Shown here piece by piece: positions 35,747 to 44,228 of a stretch of 64,000 nucleotides of DNA (the first letter of the stretch is position 1; the number at the start of each line of letters is the position of its first letter). The stretch covers positions 372,001-436,000 of the forward strand of contig CBDHFR010000003.1 of NCBI GenBank assembly GCA_965262665.1, written 5' to 3'. Both the position numbers and the translations under genes were made by a program. The notes below the pieces were generated by a model. It did not search any database. It was not told where the DNA came from and saw nothing but the letters and a program-made list of their open reading frames with translations. The stretch is from CBDBND01 sp965262665. GTDB lineage: Bacteria; Pseudomonadota; Alphaproteobacteria; Rhodospirillales; Rhodospirillaceae.

Positions 35747-36577
35747 GTGAAAATCAAGCGTTCCTTTGTTGAAACGCCGTCCGGTTTCGTTCATGTCAGG
35801 TCGGCGGGGACCGGATCTCCTATCCTGTTGTTGCATTGGACCCCGGCATCCAGTCGTCAATACTTTCATGTGCTCAGGCATCTCAGTGAGGCTGGCTACG
35901 CGGGTTACGCCCCCGACCATTTGGGCTATGGCCAGTCGGACCCGCGACCGACGCCTTGGGTTGTCAAAGACTACGCAGACAATATCGCCACCGTGATGGA
36001 CGGCCTAGAGATAGAGAAAGCGGCTGTCGTCGGCGGACATTTTTCGTTGGAAATTGCTGTTGAGCTTTCTCTTTACCATGCAGAACGCGTCACCCATCTC
36101 ATTCTTGATGGCAGTCCGGTATGGGACCGGTCGTTTCGTGAAGAGGTGCTTAGGACCGCCCGACAACTCACGCCATCGTGGTCTGAGGACGGCGCTCGCA
36201 TCGCCTGGGTGTGGGAGCGTTCTCTTTGGCTGCAACGCATGTGGGATTCCAAGTTCAAACTCGATGAAAAGGGAGCAGCACATCTCCGCAATGCGGTGAT
36301 TGATAGTATGCTAACCCAGCAAAGTGACGATTCTGCCGAGGCGCTCAAAAACTACGATATGGAAGCGGCGCTGAAACAAGTCCGTGTGCCCACTCTGGCG
36401 CTGACGGCGGAGACCGATCCTTTAAATAACTGTCACGAAAAGGAGCTGGGTTTGGTTGATGGGGCAGTTGGGCATTCATTTATAGGTGGGCACCCGCTTC
36501 ACTATCCTGACAAAGCCAAAGATTATGTAGATGTGATTGTGCACTTTCTCGGAAGTGAACAAGAGGACTCCTCGTAG
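35747..36577 (+). CDS. Alpha/beta hydrolase fold protein with His at the nucleophile position
   Basis: 276 residues from the GTG at 35747 (VKIKRSFVETPSGFVHVRSA); a longer in-frame start at 35696 overlaps the upstream gene. The alpha/beta hydrolase core is clear: ILLLHWTPASSRQYFHVLRH, YAPDHLGYGQSDPRP, THLILDGSPVWD, VPTLALTAETDP and a C-terminal GHPLHYPDKAKDYV. The nucleophile elbow reads VVGGHFSLEIA, where the GxSxG serine is replaced by His. The same change occurs in two other paralogues here (59187-59990 and 59987-60793), so it is a subfamily trait rather than damage. It lies 17 bp after the truncated dioxygenase. Confidence 0.8.
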   Translation: MKIKRSFVETPSGFVHVRSAGTGSPILLLHWTPASSRQYFHVLRHLSEAGYAGYAPDHLGYGQSDPRPTPWVVKDYADNIATVMDGLEIEKAAVVGGHFSLEIAVELSLYHAERVTHLILDGSPVWDRSFREEVLRTARQLTPSWSEDGARIAWVWERSLWLQRMWDSKFKLDEKGAAHLRNAVIDSMLTQQSDDSAEALKNYDMEAALKQVRVPTLALTAETDPLNNCHEKELGLVDGAVGHSFIGGHPLHYPDKAKDYVDVIVHFLGSEQEDSS

Positions 36578-36761
36578 GTATGGGCTCGGTAGCAATCGGG
36601 AACCATTGCATCCATATGAGTAAAAGTCTTCAGTGACTGATCCGATAGGGGCGATGAGAAAGGGCGCGTTGATCATCAGTTATGGGATGCTGTGATCTCC
36701 GAGCCACATACAAATTGTGTAAATTGTCAGCGATTAACCCCAATCCGTCCCTTACGGCCGC

Positions 36762-37733
36762 CTACCAGTCCACCTCAACGCCGGCGCCCGAAGCGGCGCG
36801 GATAGCAGCAACACCGGCCGCAAGATCTTGAGCGGCGACCCCCAGTGATTTGTAAACGGTGATTTGGTCGTCGTTTTCGCGGCCTTTGATGTTGCCGTCG
36901 AGCACTTCACCGATCTCACCAGCTATGTGGTCTTCGCCTATCAGTCCGGCTTCCACGGCATTCAAATATTCACCAGCTTGGGCGAGGGCAGATTCGCGAT
37001 AATCCACGAAGAACTGTGACCGAGTCACCACTGTGGCATCGGCTTCCGCCGATGTGCGCACGGCCGCACCGACGAGATTGACATGCGTGCCCGGTGTCAA
37101 CCAGTCGCCCCGAAGGACTGGTGTTGGCGATGACGTTACGGTGCAAATAATGTCGGCCCGAGAAACGGCAGTTTTAGCGTCTGCTTCGACTTCAATGGAT
37201 ACACCTGAGGCGAGTGTTTGACCGTCAACAAAGGCCTGAGCACGGGAACGATCACGGCCCCAGATAATGATTTGAGATATCGGCCGTACTTGAAGAAGGG
37301 CCTGAATATGGTGGCCAGCTTCTTCGCCGCAACCTATCAAGGTCATTACGGTTGCATCAGGACGAGCGAGTGCATTTGTTGCTAACGCACTGGCCGAAGA
37401 CGTGCGGATCGCTGTCAACTCCCCGCCATCGAGCAGGGCGAGGGGTAGGCCGGTGTCGGCATCGAAAACCATAATGGCACCCACATGACTGCCGTGTTTG
37501 TCGCCGGCCGCGCGGGGGAACTTGCTGACAATTTTGACGCCAAAGCTGCGTGGATTCCCCAGATAGCCGGGCATCAGTGCCAGTTTTCCCTCGCTGCCAG
37601 GGATGCCCATGAACTGACGCAACGGCATAACCACATCCCGGCGCGATACGCTTTTCATGGTGTCAGCCATGATATCGATGCATTTGGCGTGAGATAGACT
37701 CGCAGCAACGGCAGCTTTGTTCAGGATCAACAT
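36762..37733 (-). CDS. Ornithine cyclodeaminase / mu-crystallin family protein
   Basis: 323 residues. The family N-terminus (LSHAKCIDIMADTMKSVSRR), the substrate-binding region (KLALMPGYLGNPRSFGVKIV), the LDGGELTAIRTSSASALATN segment and the NAD-binding loop MTLIGCGEEAGHHIQALLQV are all present. Members are NAD(P)-dependent imine reductases, cyclodeaminases or amino-acid dehydrogenases in the cytoplasm; the exact substrate is not evident. The gene is complete, convergent with the alpha/beta hydrolase 184 bp away and divergent from an alpha/beta hydrolase remnant. Confidence 0.88.
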   Translation of the reverse strand: MLILNKAAVAASLSHAKCIDIMADTMKSVSRRDVVMPLRQFMGIPGSEGKLALMPGYLGNPRSFGVKIVSKFPRAAGDKHGSHVGAIMVFDADTGLPLALLDGGELTAIRTSSASALATNALARPDATVMTLIGCGEEAGHHIQALLQVRPISQIIIWGRDRSRAQAFVDGQTLASGVSIEVEADAKTAVSRADIICTVTSSPTPVLRGDWLTPGTHVNLVGAAVRTSAEADATVVTRSQFFVDYRESALAQAGEYLNAVEAGLIGEDHIAGEIGEVLDGNIKGRENDDQITVYKSLGVAAQDLAAGVAAIRAASGAGVEVDW

Positions 37734-37752
37734 CTAGAGACGACTCATTTGA

Positions 37753-37872
37753 TTGGAAGCGAAAAAGATAGCGTTCTGTGATCTCGAAGTCAGGATCGAA
37801 TCGACTGTACCGGTACTCCATCGGACCCCAGTCTCAAATCGCCAATACCTTCACTATCTTACACAGACAGGC
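37753..37872 (+). pseudogene. Alpha/beta hydrolase N-terminal remnant cut by IS debris
   Basis: The frame gives ESTVPVLHRTPVSNRQYLHY and then LTQTGFAP. This matches the oxyanion-loop region of the neighbouring hydrolase (LHWTPASSRQYFHVLRHLSE) and indicates a fourth member of the same subfamily. Sequence after about 37872 is IS-derived, so only the first 40 residues survive. It was divergent from the cyclodeaminase-like gene. Confidence 0.55.
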
Positions 37873-38230
37873 TTCGCGCCAGGCCTTACGGCACCGCCTG
37901 TCCCTCGCGCGGGCATTGCGGCGCCGGGTTTCCACGTTGCGTCCCCCGTAGAGCATTGCGCCGGCGGCTTCGATGGCCTGGCGGATGCCAGCGACCTTGT
38001 GGGCGGGCAGGTTGGGTCAGGCGATCGAGCAGTGCGCCGGTCAGGCGCTCGGAACCGAATATTTCCGTCCATTCGTCGAACGGCAAGTTCGAGGTGATGA
38101 CGATTGCGCCCCGTTCGTAACGTTGGCTGAACACTTCGAAGAGGAGTTCGGCGCCGGTCTTTGAGAGCGGCACGAAGCCGAGTTCGTCGATAATCAGCAG
38201 CCGGACCTTTGCCAATTGCTTCTGTATCCG
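37873..38230 (-). mobile_element. IS21 istB fragment with IS630 scrap
   Basis: 38015-38230 encodes the C-terminal part of the IstB ATPase (VRLLIIDELGFVPLSKTGAE with Walker B, AIVITSNLPFDEWTEIFGSE, RLTGALLDRLT). 37960-38015 carries a piece reading AHKVAGIRQAIEAAGAML, typical of the IS630 catalytic domain. 37873-37960 is of unclear origin. The same istB stretch recurs at 48355-48475. Confidence 0.65.
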
Positions 38231-38690
38231 TGAGCTTCTCGGCAAAGGCGGGATCATTGGAGAGCTTGAAGTGCCGCCAGCGGTGCGGGCTGAGGCCATG
38301 GGCCTTCCAGATCGCCTGGACCGCCGCCGCCGCGACGCCAGCAACCTTCGCCATCGCGCGCAGCGTCCAGTGGGTCGCCTCGTGCGGCGGCGCTTGCTGG
38401 GTCAGGCGGACGATCTCGGCGACGCGCTCCGGCGGGATCGGCGCTTTGCCAGGCGGACGGGACTTGTCGCGAAGCAAGCCGTTGACACCCTCGTGCATGA
38501 ACCGCTCCTGCCAGCGCCACACGCAGGTCTTGGACTTGCCGGTCGCGCGCATGATCGCCGAAGTGCCGAGCCCCGCGTCGGTCTTCAGGATGATCCGCGC
38601 CCGCCAGAGGTGTTTCTGCGCGCTCTTCGGGTCCGCGACGATCGCTTGCAATCGCTGACGGTCAGGTAGCTGGCCGCCGCCGTGGTTGCC
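38231..38690 (-). mobile_element. IS630 family transposase, N-terminal fragment
   Basis: Encodes QKHLWRARIILKTDAGLGTS, TGKSKTCVWRWQERFMHEGV, RPPGKAPIPPERVAEIVRLT and the winged-helix end LSPHRWRHFKLSNDPAFAEK. The DDE core is missing and the sequence joins istB. Inactive. Confidence 0.75.
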
Positions 38691-39149
38691 AAACGACGGC
38701 GCCGTTCGCGGACGTAATCCTTGACGATGGTCTGGCCGCCGGTGAAGCCATGCTCATCGCGAAGGCGCTCGAATATCCGCTTTGCCGTGTGGCGCTGCTT
38801 ACGGTGAACCCGTGCGGTCCGCTTCCAGAATGCGGTCAATGATATCCGTGAACGGGTCCAGCTTAGGCCGCTTCGGCGGCTCGCTGCGCCGGTATCCCGG
38901 CGGCACCGAGTGCCGCAGCATCTTCTTCACTGTATCGCGCGATAGCCCAAACCGTCTTGCTGCTTCTCGCTGACTCAGCTCTTCCACATGGCACGCCAGT
39001 CGCACGGTTAGATAAAGGTCCACCAAGTACATCCTCCCACCTTCCATCCCCAAACGGATCGAAGGCTACAGGTGGCAGACTTTTGCGCCGCCCGCGGCCG
39101 GGACATTCCCGCCGCTCCCGTGGACTAATTTGTCACCGCCGTTCTCACA
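38691..39149 (-). mobile_element. IS21 family 5' end, istA fragment (second copy)
   Basis: From 39149 inward the sequence is nearly identical to 9189 down to about 8730: same terminus, same istA start and the same helix-turn-helix (REAARRFGLSRDTVKKMLRH). It has one extra base near 38811 that shifts the frame (ILEADRT, then VHRKQRHTAKRIFERLR). It breaks off at about 38691, where an IS630 piece joins. Confidence 0.8.
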
Positions 39150-39541
39150 CGTTTCGAGAAGACGGCTTAACCGATCAGAATATGCCTTTTTTAGCTGAAC
39201 TTCTCGAAAGGCAGTGGGCGCAGATCGGTGGATACCCCGAGCATATCAAGACCTGGGAAAAGCATTTTTCCAACATATCATTTATTTATCACGACGATTT
39301 GCATACCGCCGATGGCACTGGACTAAAGCAAATCTGTGAAAGCCTGGGCGTATCGTGGGGCATCGGCCACTTTGTAGAGCGTGATGTCAAGGTCAACTCT
39401 CAGGGCACTGACGCGTTTCCGCCTGCATTGCGCATGTGGGTTGCGTCAAAACGTATGGACGAACTCAATTGGGTGGCCGACAGATTTGGTGAGCGGGCTG
39501 AACAGTGGCGTGATGAAGCCTTCGCATTGTCGCAAAGCTGA
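39150..39541 (+). pseudogene. Sulfotransferase-like C-terminal remnant
   Basis: The open frame starts directly at the IS21 end (REDGLTDQNMPFLAELLERQ) and ends with TGA at 39539-39541. The segment WEKHFSNISFIYHDDLHTAD followed by GTGLKQICESLGVSWG resembles the strand-and-loop where sulfotransferases carry an Asp-Leu and a downstream LG motif. About 128 residues remain and the PAPS-binding N-terminal region is gone. The family assignment is tentative. Confidence 0.45.
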
Positions 39542-39554
39542 GACTTTTATTCGC

Positions 39555-40184
39555 TTAAGCGCTGGGCCGTGCGCCTTGCCCGGGCGGTCCGGCACCCGGT
39601 GCTGGTGGACCGCCGATGAATGAGGCGGGGTCGCCATCCTCAGGCGCCAATGACTGGACTTTGCCGTAAAGATCTTCTTCTGTTGCCAGGCTTTCCGTGG
39701 TTACGCCAGCGACTTTGTCCCACTTGGCTTCATCAAACACTTCTTCCTGCAATGTCAGAGTGGAGTGTTGGCCGGACAGCAGAATTTTGAAATACACTTC
39801 CATGAAATCATCCACAGCGGACTTAAAATCATCCCAGCCCGTATCGCTCCGCTCTGTATAGGTGGTTGCAGCTTTGACCAAATCTTCTAACGCGTCCCGG
39901 CTTCGAGCCAGTCGCATGTTCAAGTTTTCCAGGACCTCGGCGTGTTCGTCACCCTCTTTGACGTGCGGGAGTAAGAAGTCATGAATACGTTGGTCCTGTG
40001 CATGAAGTCGGTCCATGGATGCTTTGATATAGGCCACACAAGCGCCAAAGAATGCAGCTAGCACGTCCGCCCCTTCTGACTTTTGTTTAACGCCCGCGTC
40101 AAAAGATTTACGCACCTGGGAGAGCCGCATCCGTTCCTGAGATGTTTGCTTTCGGGACTCGTAGGTGTTGGATACATGTGTCAT
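39555..40184 (-). CDS. Hypothetical helical protein
   Basis: 209 residues from the ATG at 40184, chosen because AGGAGCG lies 8 bp upstream (a longer ATG at 40217 lacks this). It is predicted almost entirely helical: LAAFFGACVAYIKASMDRLH, RIHDFLLPHVKEGDEHAEVL, LNMRLARSRDALEDLVKAAT, WDDFKSAVDDFMEVYFKILL. His and Glu residues spaced along the helices recall hemerythrin- or ferritin-like bundles, but I cannot assign a family. The last 25 residues are Pro/Gly-rich (GGPPAPGAGPPGQGARPS). It is downstream of nrdJ on the same strand (83 bp) and could be co-transcribed. Confidence 0.6.
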   Translation of the reverse strand: MTHVSNTYESRKQTSQERMRLSQVRKSFDAGVKQKSEGADVLAAFFGACVAYIKASMDRLHAQDQRIHDFLLPHVKEGDEHAEVLENLNMRLARSRDALEDLVKAATTYTERSDTGWDDFKSAVDDFMEVYFKILLSGQHSTLTLQEEVFDEAKWDKVAGVTTESLATEEDLYGKVQSLAPEDGDPASFIGGPPAPGAGPPGQGARPSA

Positions 40185-40266
40185 CGCGGTGCGCTCCTGA
40201 ATTCGTTTGGGCTCCAAAACAAGCCGAAGGAATTATAAGTGCTTACTGACAGACTCTAAACACACT

Positions 40267-42564
40267 CTAACTGCATTTGGAATAACCACAGCTGGTACAG
40301 GAATCACAGCCTTCCTGGCGTACGAGCGCATAGATCCCGCAGCGCGGACAAGCCCGGAACCGGCTGTCTCCAGACGGCGTATCCAAACGGACAACGTTGC
40401 CTGGTTCCGAGCTCGTCCCGGTCAGCCTTGCCTGATCTTCTCTGGTGAGGAACCCAATTTCGATCATATGCTGTTCGATCACGTCACCAATGGCAGCCAG
40501 AAGACTGGGCACATATCGGCCATCCATCCATTGCCCGCCGCGAGGATCGAACACCGCTTTGAGCTCTTCTACGACGAACGTCACGTCTCCACCACGCCGG
40601 AACACAGCCGAGATCATACGCGTCAACGCTACCGTCCATGCGTAATGTTCCATGTTCTTCGAATTGATAAAGACTTCAAATGGACGCCGCTGACGCTGTC
40701 CGTTTCCCTCCACAACATCGATATCGTTGACCGTGATGTAGATGGCATGATCGCTTTCCGGCCACCGTAGTTTGTAGGTCTTGCCGGGGATGGCGATGGG
40801 CCGATCAAGGGGTTCGCTGGCATCATTTGATGGTGCAACGGGGTCATTGGTCCTGTCCTGATCCCCTTTGTTCTGCACTTCTAGTACCGCGCCGCGCACG
40901 GCCGAGGGACGATACGTGGTGCACCCTTTGCATCCGCTTTCATAGGCTTTGGCGTAGACGTCCTTGAGACTATCAAAGGGGAATTCAGACGGCACATTGA
41001 TGGTTTTTGAAATGGCACTGTCAACGTGTCGTTGAATGGCGGCCTGCATCGCCAAATGGGCTTCTGGGGGTAGGGTTTGTGCATCGACGAAATAATCGGG
41101 GAGCGATGTTTCCTTACCCTTTAAGTCGCGGAAAACACGGTAAGCATAGTCACTAACTTCTTGAGACTTTCGGGTTCCGTCCGGTTGTGAAACATGGCGG
41201 GTGTAAGAAAAACTGAACACTGGCTCTATGCCTGATGACACATTGTCAGCAAACAGGGAGATCGTGCCGGTTGGAGCGATCGAGGTCAGAAGAGCATTCC
41301 GAATTCCATTTTTCTCAATGCCGGCGCGAATCTCCGGCGGTAACGACTGGATGGTTGGGCTCGCCATGTAAGAATCCCGCTCAAACAGGGGAAAGGATCC
41401 CTTTTCCTGAGCCAGTCCAATGGATGCGTTGTATGCCGCATGTGAGAGAACGGCGGTCAAATTCTCCGCAGCCTGGGCAGCGGCTGGTGACCCATAGGTC
41501 AAGCCGCACATGATTAAGGCGTCGGCAAGACCGGTGATTCCTAAACCAACACGCCGTTTGTCGAACGCTTCTTTTCGTTGCGAGGCAAGCGGGTACCGTG
41601 ATGCTTCAACCACATTGTCCAGCATACGTGTGGCTGTCGTCGTTAGATCAAACAGTGCCTTTTTGTTAATACAGGCATCTTCAGTAAACGGGTTTTCAAC
41701 AATACGCGCCAGATTAATGGATCCAAGCAGGCATGTCCCGTACGCCGGCAAGGGTTGCTCGCCGCAGGGATTGGTCGCAGATATGGTTTCACAATAGGAA
41801 AGATTATTTCGCTCATTGATGCGGTCGATAAATATAACGCCAGGCTCGGAGTACTCATATGTGGCCAGCATTATGGCGTCCCACAAGTCCTTCGCACGCA
41901 CTGTCTTGTAAACGGTTCCGTCAAAAACCAAATCCCAATCCTGACCTTCTTTAACAGCGGCCATAAAGGCATCGGTAGCAAGCACGGACAGATTGAAATT
42001 GGTCAATCGACCGGGTGTTTGCTTGGCTGTAATGAATTCTTCAATATCAGGATGGTCGCATCGCAACGTTGCCATCATGGCGCCACGCCTGGAGCCGGCG
42101 CTCATAATGGTCCGGCACATGGCATCCCAGACATCCATGAATGACAATGGTCCGGAGGCGTCGGCACCGACGCCTTTCACCTCAGCACCCTGGGGCCGGA
42201 GGGTCGAAAAGTCGTATCCGATGCCGCCCCCCTGTTGCATGGTCAGAGCCGCTTCTTTGAGATGCTCAAAGATGCTCGCCATATCGTCGCCGATGGTGCC
42301 CATGACGAAACAATTGTGCAGAGTTACGGTCCGGCTGGCGCCGGCCCCCGCCAAAATGCGCCCTCCTGGGAGAAAGCGATGGTCCGCAAGCGCTTGATAA
42401 AAAACAGGTTCCCAGCGATCAGGGTCGCGTTCAACAGAGGCCAGCGCCTTGGCCACCCGGTGCCAGGTGTCGGCCACCGATTTGTCCACAACTTGACCGT
42501 CCGCCTCTTTAAGACGGTATTTCATGTCCCATATTTCGTGGGCGATGTCCGATGTTTCGACCAA
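40267..42564 (-). CDS. nrdJ: Adenosylcobalamin-dependent (class II) ribonucleotide reductase
   Basis: About 765 residues. I prefer the TTG at 42564 because CAGGAG stands 8 bp before it; an in-frame ATG at 42612 would add 16 residues without a good site. The enzyme reduces ribonucleotides to deoxyribonucleotides using adenosylcobalamin. Visible motifs are HNCFVMGTIGDDM, the glycine-rich LTMQQGGGIGYDFS, SAGSRRGAMMATL, the catalytic SATNPCGEQPLPAYGTCLLG with the NPCGE cysteine/glutamate, and the barrel segment RNALLTSIAPTGTISLFADN. The C-terminus carries a Cys-rich module (CPRCGIYALVRQEGCDSCTS, then CGYSKCS) that holds the redox-active pair. A perfect DnaA box lies upstream. Confidence 0.93.
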   Translation of the reverse strand: MVETSDIAHEIWDMKYRLKEADGQVVDKSVADTWHRVAKALASVERDPDRWEPVFYQALADHRFLPGGRILAGAGASRTVTLHNCFVMGTIGDDMASIFEHLKEAALTMQQGGGIGYDFSTLRPQGAEVKGVGADASGPLSFMDVWDAMCRTIMSAGSRRGAMMATLRCDHPDIEEFITAKQTPGRLTNFNLSVLATDAFMAAVKEGQDWDLVFDGTVYKTVRAKDLWDAIMLATYEYSEPGVIFIDRINERNNLSYCETISATNPCGEQPLPAYGTCLLGSINLARIVENPFTEDACINKKALFDLTTTATRMLDNVVEASRYPLASQRKEAFDKRRVGLGITGLADALIMCGLTYGSPAAAQAAENLTAVLSHAAYNASIGLAQEKGSFPLFERDSYMASPTIQSLPPEIRAGIEKNGIRNALLTSIAPTGTISLFADNVSSGIEPVFSFSYTRHVSQPDGTRKSQEVSDYAYRVFRDLKGKETSLPDYFVDAQTLPPEAHLAMQAAIQRHVDSAISKTINVPSEFPFDSLKDVYAKAYESGCKGCTTYRPSAVRGAVLEVQNKGDQDRTNDPVAPSNDASEPLDRPIAIPGKTYKLRWPESDHAIYITVNDIDVVEGNGQRQRRPFEVFINSKNMEHYAWTVALTRMISAVFRRGGDVTFVVEELKAVFDPRGGQWMDGRYVPSLLAAIGDVIEQHMIEIGFLTREDQARLTGTSSEPGNVVRLDTPSGDSRFRACPRCGIYALVRQEGCDSCTSCGYSKCS

Positions 42565-42612
42565 GGCTTGTGCTCCTGGGTGACAAACGCCAGCAACAAG
42601 AGGTTGGCACAA

Positions 42613-42887
42613 TAGTCTCGTTTAGACCAAAAGTCCCTTAAAACCGGGCCTTTCGGCTATGCTTCGCCAAGCAGGTTTGCGCCCAATTAGGCCTGATGTT
42701 GAGGGTCGTGCCGAGCTTGCCATTCCTCTGTCAGTGTGCTGGTAACTATTTGATAACAAAACTGAAAAGTGCTCGAAGAAGCCAATTAACCCAAATCGAG
42801 CGAACGAGTCCACAGAGTTATCCACACCCCAAATTCAAATTTGTTTGGCGAATGCGGAAAAGATTCTGTCCACACTCGGCTTAATCC
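42613..42887. other. nrdJ leader / intergenic region
   Basis: 275 bp between plsC and nrdJ, both on the minus strand. It contains a DnaA box (42818-42826) and a GC-rich inverted segment around 42639-42675. I searched for the conserved core of a cobalamin riboswitch and did not find it. Confidence 0.4.
42818..42826 (+). promoter_or_regulatory. DnaA box
   Basis: TTATCCACA is a perfect consensus DnaA box, about 255 bp upstream of the nrdJ start. DnaA control of ribonucleotide reductase genes is established in other bacteria. A single box is weak evidence. Confidence 0.45.
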
Positions 42888-43592
42888 CTAGGACTGAGGC
42901 ATGCCGGTAGCGGCGTTTTCGATAACCGTCCTTAAAGTTCCTAAAAAGGTGTCCCGATCCTGTCCCTTTTCTATAACGGGCAGGAACTCGAAGACGATGG
43001 TTCCCGGGATTTTTTTCAAGCGGGACTTACCCCAAAAATAGCCTGAATTCAGGGCCATGGGCACAAGCGGTGCGTCACAATGCTGGTAAAGCGCGACGAT
43101 GCCGGGTTTGTATTCTTGGTAATGGCCTGCCGGTGTCCGCGTGCCTTCCGGAAAAATGAGAATTGTCTCACCGTGCGCAATGGCTTCATCGGCAGCGCGA
43201 AGCACGCGTCTCATGGCACTGGCGCCGGCGTCCCTGTCAATGGCAATCAATCCTCCGCGCTTGATATACCAGCCGATGAGTGGAATCGATTGCAGCGAGT
43301 CTTTGAGGATGAAGACAGGGTGCTTGAACAGCAAAAACAGCAAGTAGGTTTCAAACGCCGATTGATGCTGAGATGCGATGATGCACGGCCCATTTGGCAA
43401 GTGGTTCTGACCCCTAATTTCAAACCGAATGCCGACAATCCAGCGCGCCAGATAGCGCACCCCGTGCGCCCAAAAACGGGTAGTCGACAAAGCACCCTCA
43501 CGTGTTAACAGCAATGGTAGCCCCAGGATTGTAACCAAGAGCGTCCAAACTAAAAACACAAATAGATAAAACACTGATCGAAATTCGGTCAT
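42888..43592 (-). CDS. plsC: 1-acyl-sn-glycerol-3-phosphate acyltransferase (PlsC family)
   Basis: 234 residues. An N-terminal membrane segment (VFYLFVFLVWTLLVTILGLP) is followed by acyltransferase motif I as ASQHQSAFETYL (His and acidic residue five apart, Glu replacing the usual Asp), motif II IKRGGLIAIDRD, motif III LIFPEGTRTPAG and motif IV VPMALNSGYFW. It acylates lysophosphatidate to phosphatidate at the inner membrane. It follows ydcF by 25 bp in the ftsE-ftsX-ydcF-plsC order often found in alphaproteobacteria. Confidence 0.88.
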   Translation of the reverse strand: MTEFRSVFYLFVFLVWTLLVTILGLPLLLTREGALSTTRFWAHGVRYLARWIVGIRFEIRGQNHLPNGPCIIASQHQSAFETYLLFLLFKHPVFILKDSLQSIPLIGWYIKRGGLIAIDRDAGASAMRRVLRAADEAIAHGETILIFPEGTRTPAGHYQEYKPGIVALYQHCDAPLVPMALNSGYFWGKSRLKKIPGTIVFEFLPVIEKGQDRDTFLGTLRTVIENAATGMPQS

Positions 43593-43617
43593 AATTTAAT
43601 AGGTGGCCTATAGCACT

Positions 43618-44226
43618 CTAGTCTTCTTCGGCCGCAGAGTTGCTCCAATTTCGTAATCCAGAAAACAGATACTTGGTGTACTCAGCGGCCAGTAAACTGG
43701 CAGTGCCGGGATACCGCCACCAGTCCTGTTTGACCTGCACCGGGAAAACAGGATGCGGGATGATTACAATGTCCGGCATAACATTCCGGAACCCCCTTAA
43801 ACTCCGCGGCATGTGATAAGCCGCAGTCACAAGACGAATTGACTTTAGATCCGACGTTTTAAGCCACGCAGCAGTTTCTGCCGCATTTCCAGGCGTATCG
43901 GTTGCCTCTGAACCGAGGGTTATTTTCGCGATGAGAGCGTTTCGGTCAGGAAGGTCGGCAGACAAAAGCGTATTCACGTTGACTGCAGAACCCACACCGG
44001 AAATAAACAATCGTTCCGCAACGCTGTTTATAAGCAGATCTATCCCCGTCGCAATGCGTTCGCTGCCGCCAGTAAGCACAACAATTGCGTCGGTCTTGTC
44101 GTTCGAATTGGTGATTTCGGTGGGAATACGATTGGCAAAGGCGATTAGACCAATAAGCCAAATCAATGTGAGTGAAACACAAATAATTGCAGCCCATAAA
44201 ACTGAACGCGAACGCAATATCGACAT
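43618..44226 (-). CDS. YdcF family (DUF218) membrane protein
   Basis: 202 residues from the ATG at 44226, which lies just after the ftsX stop (TAG at 44231-44229); a longer start would run back into ftsX. One N-terminal membrane helix (VLWAAIICVSLTLIWLIGLI) then the DUF218 domain: DAIVVLTGGSERIATGIDLL, AERLFISGVGSAV, the ATDTPGNAAETAAWL segment and IRLVTAAYHMPRSLRGF. Members of the family are linked to envelope biogenesis; the reaction is not defined. Translation is probably coupled to ftsX. Confidence 0.85.
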   Translation of the reverse strand: MSILRSRSVLWAAIICVSLTLIWLIGLIAFANRIPTEITNSNDKTDAIVVLTGGSERIATGIDLLINSVAERLFISGVGSAVNVNTLLSADLPDRNALIAKITLGSEATDTPGNAAETAAWLKTSDLKSIRLVTAAYHMPRSLRGFRNVMPDIVIIPHPVFPVQVKQDWWRYPGTASLLAAEYTKYLFSGLRNWSNSAAEED

Positions 44227-44228
44227 CA

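Noticed and set aside
37854..38651. 265-residue minus-strand ORF as one gene
   Set aside because: Its first half is an IS630 N-terminus, the rest is istB DNA read in the wrong frame.
42613..42760. Cobalamin riboswitch before nrdJ
   Set aside because: Plausible because the enzyme needs B12, but I could not find the conserved B12-box core on the minus strand.
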